Assembly: GCF_000016385.1 (NCBI RefSeq)
Contig: NC_009376.1
Location: 1,240,001 to 1,304,000 of the forward strand
DNA from: Pyrobaculum arsenaticum DSM 13514
Lineage (GTDB): Archaea > Thermoproteota > Thermoprotei > Thermoproteales > Thermoproteaceae
Length of the DNA stretch: 64,000 nt
Direction of reading: 5' to 3'
Shown: positions 60,239 to 64,000 of the stretch, one piece after another
Layout: each line of letters starts with the position of its first letter
Numbering within the stretch: position 1 is the first letter of the stretch
Made by a program: the position numbers and the translations under genes
The notes under the pieces: model-generated
What the model was told of the DNA's origin: nothing
Database searches by the model: none
The model's input: the letters and a program-made list of their open reading frames with translations, nothing else

Positions 60239-62677
60239 ATGCGATTTATTAGGTGGCTAAATGAAATAGGGAAGAAGGACATTCTTATCGCGGGGGGCAA
60301 GGGGGCGAATTTGGGGGAGATAGCTAGGTTGGTTCAGGTCCCGCCAGGTTTTGTAATTACCACTGAGGCGTTTCAACACTTTCTCAACAGCACAGGTCTA
60401 AGAGAGAAAATAAAGGAGATTCTCTCTGAGTTTATCGTTAGGGGTGACCCAGATGAGTACGAAAAGGCAAGTATTTCAGTTAGAAATCTTATTGAAAACT
60501 CCCCCCTCCCTTCTGACTTGGAGCAGGAGATTGTGGACTCTTATAAAAAGCTCATTGAGATTACTGGAGTCCCCAATGTGGCGGTGGCTGTGAGGAGCTC
60601 CGCAACAGCTGAGGATATCCCCGAGGCGTCGTTTGCTGGGCAACAGGATACATATCTCAACGTAAGAGGCATGGAGAACGTGATATATTACACTAAAAAG
60701 GTTTGGAGCTCGCTATACACGGCACGGGCGTTGTATTACAGGGATAGGATGGGGATACCGCACGAGAAGAGCCTCATGGCTGTTGTTGTTCAGAAGCTAG
60801 TTAATGCGAGAAGTGCTGGCGTTATTTTCTCCCTCGACCCAACGAACGGCGATAGGTCTAAGGTGGTAATTGAGGCGAGCTGGGGCCTGGGGGAGGGGGT
60901 AGTAAGGGGGATCGTGACGCCGGATGAGTTTGTGGTAGACAAGAAGACACTTAAAATAGTGGAAAGGCGTATCTCAGTAAAGAAGGTGGCGGTGATTCGG
61001 GATGAAGCTGGCTTGGTTAAGGAGAAAGAACTTCCGCCTGATTTGGCGAGTAAGCCCTCTCTAACCGACGAGGAGGTTGTGGAGTTGGCCAAGATGGCGA
61101 TAAAGCTAGAGGAGTACTACGGTTATCCTGTAGATGTCGAATTTTCGGTGGACGCCGACATGGAGTACCCGAAGAATTTGTTTATCGTGCAGGTGAGGCC
61201 TGAAACGGTGTGGAGCCGTAGGGAGGAGGCCAAGGAGGCGGCGAAGCCTAAGGAGGAGGCGGCTGTGGGGACTGTGGTGGTGCGCGGCATCCCGGCGAGT
61301 CCTGGGGTGGCTGTGGGGGAGGCTAAGGTGTGTCTAACTCTGGAAGATGCCAAGAGGAAGCTGAAAAGGGGGGATATCCTCGTTACAAAAATGACTGATC
61401 CAGATTGGGTGCCCTATATGAGGATTGCCGCTGCGATTGTTACAGACGAGGGTGGTAGGACTTCCCACGCAGCTATAGTGAGCAGAGAGCTTGGTATTCC
61501 CGCTGTGGTGGGCACGGGCAACGCCACTTCTGTCTTGAAAGACGGCGTGGTGTACACTGTGGATGGGAGCAAGGGCGTGGTGATGCTCGGCGCCGTGGCT
61601 AAGAGGGAGGAGGCAAAGGCCGTTGAGGTCGCCGCGGCGCCTCCAAAGGAGATTATTCTGCACATATACCGCTCGATTCCCACCGGCACGAAGGTGTACA
61701 TGAACCTCGGCGAACCTGAGAAAATAGAGGAGTACAAAGATCTGCCCTTCGACGGCATTGGGTTAATGAGGATTGAGTTCGTAATTTCGAGCTGGGTGGG
61801 GGAGCACCCGCTTTATTTGCTCTCGATGGGCCAGGAGGAGAAGTTCGTGTGGAAAATGGCCGAGGGGATCGCACGAGTCGCCTCTGCTATTTACCCGCGG
61901 CCGGTGGTTGTGAGATTCAGCGATTTCAAGAGCAACGAGTACAGGGGCTTAAAGGGCGGGGAGCAGTTCGAGCCTGAGGAGAGAAACCCAATGCTGGGCT
62001 GGCGCGGCGTATCACGTTATATCTCGCCGCAATATAAGAAGGCGTTTAGACTTGAGCTTAAGGCTATTAGGAAGGTGAGAGATGAAATGGGTTTGACAAA
62101 CATATGGGTTATGGCCCCGTTTGTTAGGACCGTGTGGGAGGCCGAAGAGTTCGCAAAGCTTCTCGAAGAGGAGGGACTCCGCCGCGATAGAGACTTCAAG
62201 GTCTGGGCAATGGCTGAGGTGCCGTCTATTTCACTTATGGTGGAGGAATTTGCGGAGTATTTCGACGGATTTTCCATAGGTTCCAACGACTTAACCCAGC
62301 TGGTTCTAGGCGTGGATAGGGATAACGACTTCCTCGTGAGGATAAACCCAAAGTACTTCGACGAGAGGGAGGCGCCTGTGCTCAGAGCCATATACGAAAT
62401 AATCAGGAGGGCACATAGACTTGGGCGGACTGTTTCAATATGCGGTCAAGGGCCTTCTGTGTATCCGCAACTTGTGGAGTTTCTCGTGAGGGCTGGTATT
62501 GATAGTATTTCTGTAAACCCTGATGCGGTGCTACAGACGAGGTACTTGGTGGCCTCTGCTGAGATGAAACTCCTTAGAGAAAGGCTTGACGCAATATACT
62601 ATGCGCTTTATAAAAAGGACGAGGGAGGTGAGTTTTACGACATATTAAAGAAGGTCTTCGGCGGCTCTAAGTACTGA
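60239..62677 (+). CDS. ppsA: Phosphoenolpyruvate synthase
   Basis: The 812-residue protein has the N-terminal PEP/pyruvate-binding domain (GGKGANLGEIA, VAVRSSATAEDIPEASFAGQ), the phosphohistidine domain with GGRTSHAAIVSRELGIPAVV (His near residue 410) and the C-terminal PEP-utilising barrel (IGSNDLTQLVLGVDRDN, catalytic Cys in SICGQGPS near 733). It makes PEP from pyruvate and ATP, the entry to gluconeogenesis, and can run in reverse in some hyperthermophiles. Regulation by a factor at the palindrome is likely. Confidence 0.95.
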   Translation: MRFIRWLNEIGKKDILIAGGKGANLGEIARLVQVPPGFVITTEAFQHFLNSTGLREKIKEILSEFIVRGDPDEYEKASISVRNLIENSPLPSDLEQEIVDSYKKLIEITGVPNVAVAVRSSATAEDIPEASFAGQQDTYLNVRGMENVIYYTKKVWSSLYTARALYYRDRMGIPHEKSLMAVVVQKLVNARSAGVIFSLDPTNGDRSKVVIEASWGLGEGVVRGIVTPDEFVVDKKTLKIVERRISVKKVAVIRDEAGLVKEKELPPDLASKPSLTDEEVVELAKMAIKLEEYYGYPVDVEFSVDADMEYPKNLFIVQVRPETVWSRREEAKEAAKPKEEAAVGTVVVRGIPASPGVAVGEAKVCLTLEDAKRKLKRGDILVTKMTDPDWVPYMRIAAAIVTDEGGRTSHAAIVSRELGIPAVVGTGNATSVLKDGVVYTVDGSKGVVMLGAVAKREEAKAVEVAAAPPKEIILHIYRSIPTGTKVYMNLGEPEKIEEYKDLPFDGIGLMRIEFVISSWVGEHPLYLLSMGQEEKFVWKMAEGIARVASAIYPRPVVVRFSDFKSNEYRGLKGGEQFEPEERNPMLGWRGVSRYISPQYKKAFRLELKAIRKVRDEMGLTNIWVMAPFVRTVWEAEEFAKLLEEEGLRRDRDFKVWAMAEVPSISLMVEEFAEYFDGFSIGSNDLTQLVLGVDRDNDFLVRINPKYFDEREAPVLRAIYEIIRRAHRLGRTVSICGQGPSVYPQLVEFLVRAGIDSISVNPDAVLQTRYLVASAEMKLLRERLDAIYYALYKKDEGGEFYDILKKVFGGSKY

Positions 62678-62707
62678 TTTTTATAAGGAGGTAGTTAATA
62701 ATCCCTT

Positions 62708-63421
62708 ATGGATTACATCTCCATTTTAGCTGGGGTAGTGGGGGCTGTAGCATCTTTTGTCTTGTTGATTTACCTAACTAGGCGGATTTTTAGAAAAATT
62801 CTCAATATAGAACAGAGGTACCTTATAGAATTTTTGGCGTTATTATTCTCAATTTCACTATTATTCGCTATTGTGTCGCCCCAGGTCCAGTTGCACCACC
62901 TTTTCTACTTCATATTTGCCTTATTCATCCTTTCGGTGGGGGTGATACTTGTGGGAACAAGGAAGATTTTAGAGGAGTATCTCACAGGGCTTTTTATCAC
63001 CCGTGTAATGGATCTACACGTAGGTGACTACGTTGAGTTTAACAAGATGAGAGGCTACATAACCGCACTTGAGGACACCTATGTTGTTTTGAGAGACCCT
63101 AGAAGAGAATATGTCTACATACCATACACCTACTTTCTTCGAACACCTTTTAGGAGGATTAAGGCGCCGGAGGGCCACGAGGTGAGGGTAAGGCTCTTCA
63201 TCCCTCATGGACAAGATTTGAGAAAAGTGCGGGATATAGTAGGCCAGGTGGCTGAGGACTATGGGCTTGAAAAATTTAACCTTGATGTGGAGAAAATAGG
63301 AGTCAGAGGCGTGGTTTTAGTAGTGAGGGGGGTTCTTAAAGATCCAAGACAGGAAGATGAGCTGAAATACGCAATTCTCGACAGAATATACGCCGAGATT
63401 GCGCACCATTCTATTCGGTAA
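62708..63421 (+). CDS. MscS-like membrane protein
   Basis: The 237-residue protein has three or four transmembrane segments, then an MscS beta-domain (LHVGDYVEFNKMRGYITALE, YVYIPYTYFLRTPFRR) and a C-terminal alpha/beta domain. It resembles small-conductance mechanosensitive channels. The next, convergent gene is a TrkA-type protein, hinting at ion homeostasis. TTTTTATAAGG (62678-62688) is 25 bp upstream. Confidence 0.78.
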   Translation: MDYISILAGVVGAVASFVLLIYLTRRIFRKILNIEQRYLIEFLALLFSISLLFAIVSPQVQLHHLFYFIFALFILSVGVILVGTRKILEEYLTGLFITRVMDLHVGDYVEFNKMRGYITALEDTYVVLRDPRREYVYIPYTYFLRTPFRRIKAPEGHEVRVRLFIPHGQDLRKVRDIVGQVAEDYGLEKFNLDVEKIGVRGVVLVVRGVLKDPRQEDELKYAILDRIYAEIAHHSIR

Positions 63422-64000
63422 TTTTCTGCAAATCTGTCTGGTAGCCTATTGCAATTACGTAGTCGCCTTCTTGTATTTCCGCCTCGTCGGCCGTAATTAT
63501 CTGATCTTCTCGTATCACAGCTACTCTACCGCCGATCTCCTCCTCAACGTCTCGAATTGTACGACCCAGTAGGTGGGAGTCGGAAGTTACAAGCATTTCG
63601 AGCATCGATATCTCCCCCCTCAGCGGGTAAATCTTGGTAAATTTCAAGTTCAGCATCCTCAATAGCCTCGAAATTACACAGTGGTATGGCACAATTACTT
63701 GGACACCTGCCTCCTCGGCTTCTTTAATGATGGCGTTACCCCTAGCCGTGATAATTACCATAGGCACCCCCTGAGATCTTGCCGCCTTTGCTAATGTTAA
63801 GTTCAACATATCATTAGGCGAAGCAAACACAGCGATTTCTATGTGGGAGAAGTCAATTTCACGGATAATCTTGTCATAGTTTTCATCAATTAGATGTATG
63901 TATACCGGAGACTTTTCAAATAGCTTAGCTCTCTGCTTTGTTGTAATGACTCGCACCACGTATCCGTTCTCTGCCAAAACTGCGACGAGTTGCCGTGCCA
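63411..64000 (-). CDS. TrkA-N/TrkA-C (RCK) potassium-regulatory protein, 5' end outside window
   Basis: The frame stays open to the right edge: before the internal TTG at 63977 it reads ARQLVAVL, the helix after a Rossmann GxGxxG, so the real start lies beyond the window. The visible part has the TrkA-N NAD-binding domain (AENGYVVRVITTKQRAKLFE, IAVFASPNDMLNLTLAKAAR) and a TrkA-C domain (GRTIRDVEEEIGGRVAVIRE, EGDYVIAIGYQTDLQKI). It regulates K+ channels or transporters. It overlaps the MscS-like gene by 11 bp. Confidence 0.87.
   Translation of the reverse strand, partial: ARQLVAVLAENGYVVRVITTKQRAKLFEKSPVYIHLIDENYDKIIREIDFSHIEIAVFASPNDMLNLTLAKAARSQGVPMVIITARGNAIIKEAEEAGVQVIVPYHCVISRLLRMLNLKFTKIYPLRGEISMLEMLVTSDSHLLGRTIRDVEEEIGGRVAVIREDQIITADEAEIQEGDYVIAIGYQTDLQKITE

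Overview
The window looks like chromosome from a hyperthermophilic crenarchaeon of the Thermoproteales, most likely Pyrobaculum or a close relative. The evidence is archaeal information-processing genes (Nop5, GatE, S24e, S27ae, S30e, Kae1, a RadA-family protein, XPB-Bax1), GTG/ATG/TTG starts, GC-rich coding DNA, and TATA-like boxes centred about 23-26 bp before most start codons. That spacing predicts mainly leaderless mRNAs, and I used it to choose starts. No rRNA, tRNA, insertion sequence or CRISPR array was recognised.

Layout. 1-9.4 kb: Nop5 (cut by the edge), GatE, a secreted/membrane protein pair, KsgA, RNase Z, a methyltransferase and a PIN-domain ATPase. 9.5-14.5 kb: acetyl-CoA synthetase, a decayed tryptophan synthase beta (trpB2) pseudogene, KDG aldolase and an FAH-family hydrolase. 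14.7-27 kb: a HEPN/MNT pair, a secreted beta-propeller, an NfeD-type protease, a RadA paralogue, a SWIM protein, NAD(P)HX repair, a membrane phosphodiesterase, and candidates for C/D-box sRNAs and tiny proteins. 27-35.3 kb: aminotransferases, VKOR, a coiled-coil nuclease, a radical-SAM protein, then an unstable accessory stretch with a frameshifted HEPN-MNT fusion, coding remnants and a frameshifted AAA ATPase behind a twin palindromic operator. 35.3-43.7 kb: tryptophan genes (trpF, then trpB, then trpD-E-G-A; no trpC seen) with a CoA-transferase/ferritin in-frame fusion between. 43.7-64 kb: an ion permease, TrmO, S30e, thymidine kinase, ferredoxin, the Bax1-XPB repair pair, CorA, a CPBP protease, three radical-SAM proteins, S24e-S27ae-Kae1, PEP synthase, an MscS-like channel and a TrkA-type protein cut by the right edge.

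How genes work together. trpD, trpE, trpG and trpA overlap or abut and should be one operon; trpB and trpD each have their own TATA box. Both carry the same 20-base element, TTTCTATGNNTTCGGGGTGG, exactly over the predicted transcription start and the GTG start codon. It encodes a five- or six-residue leader (MASGW, MHSGWI) with a tryptophan codon overlapping the real start. This is the best candidate in the window for an undescribed regulatory system. Other strong observations are two identical-half-site palindromes (TTGTCA-N6-TGACAA) flanking one TATA box, a palindrome sitting on the ppsA TATA box, the trpB2 pseudogene, and several genes broken by one-base losses in or beside short G or C runs.
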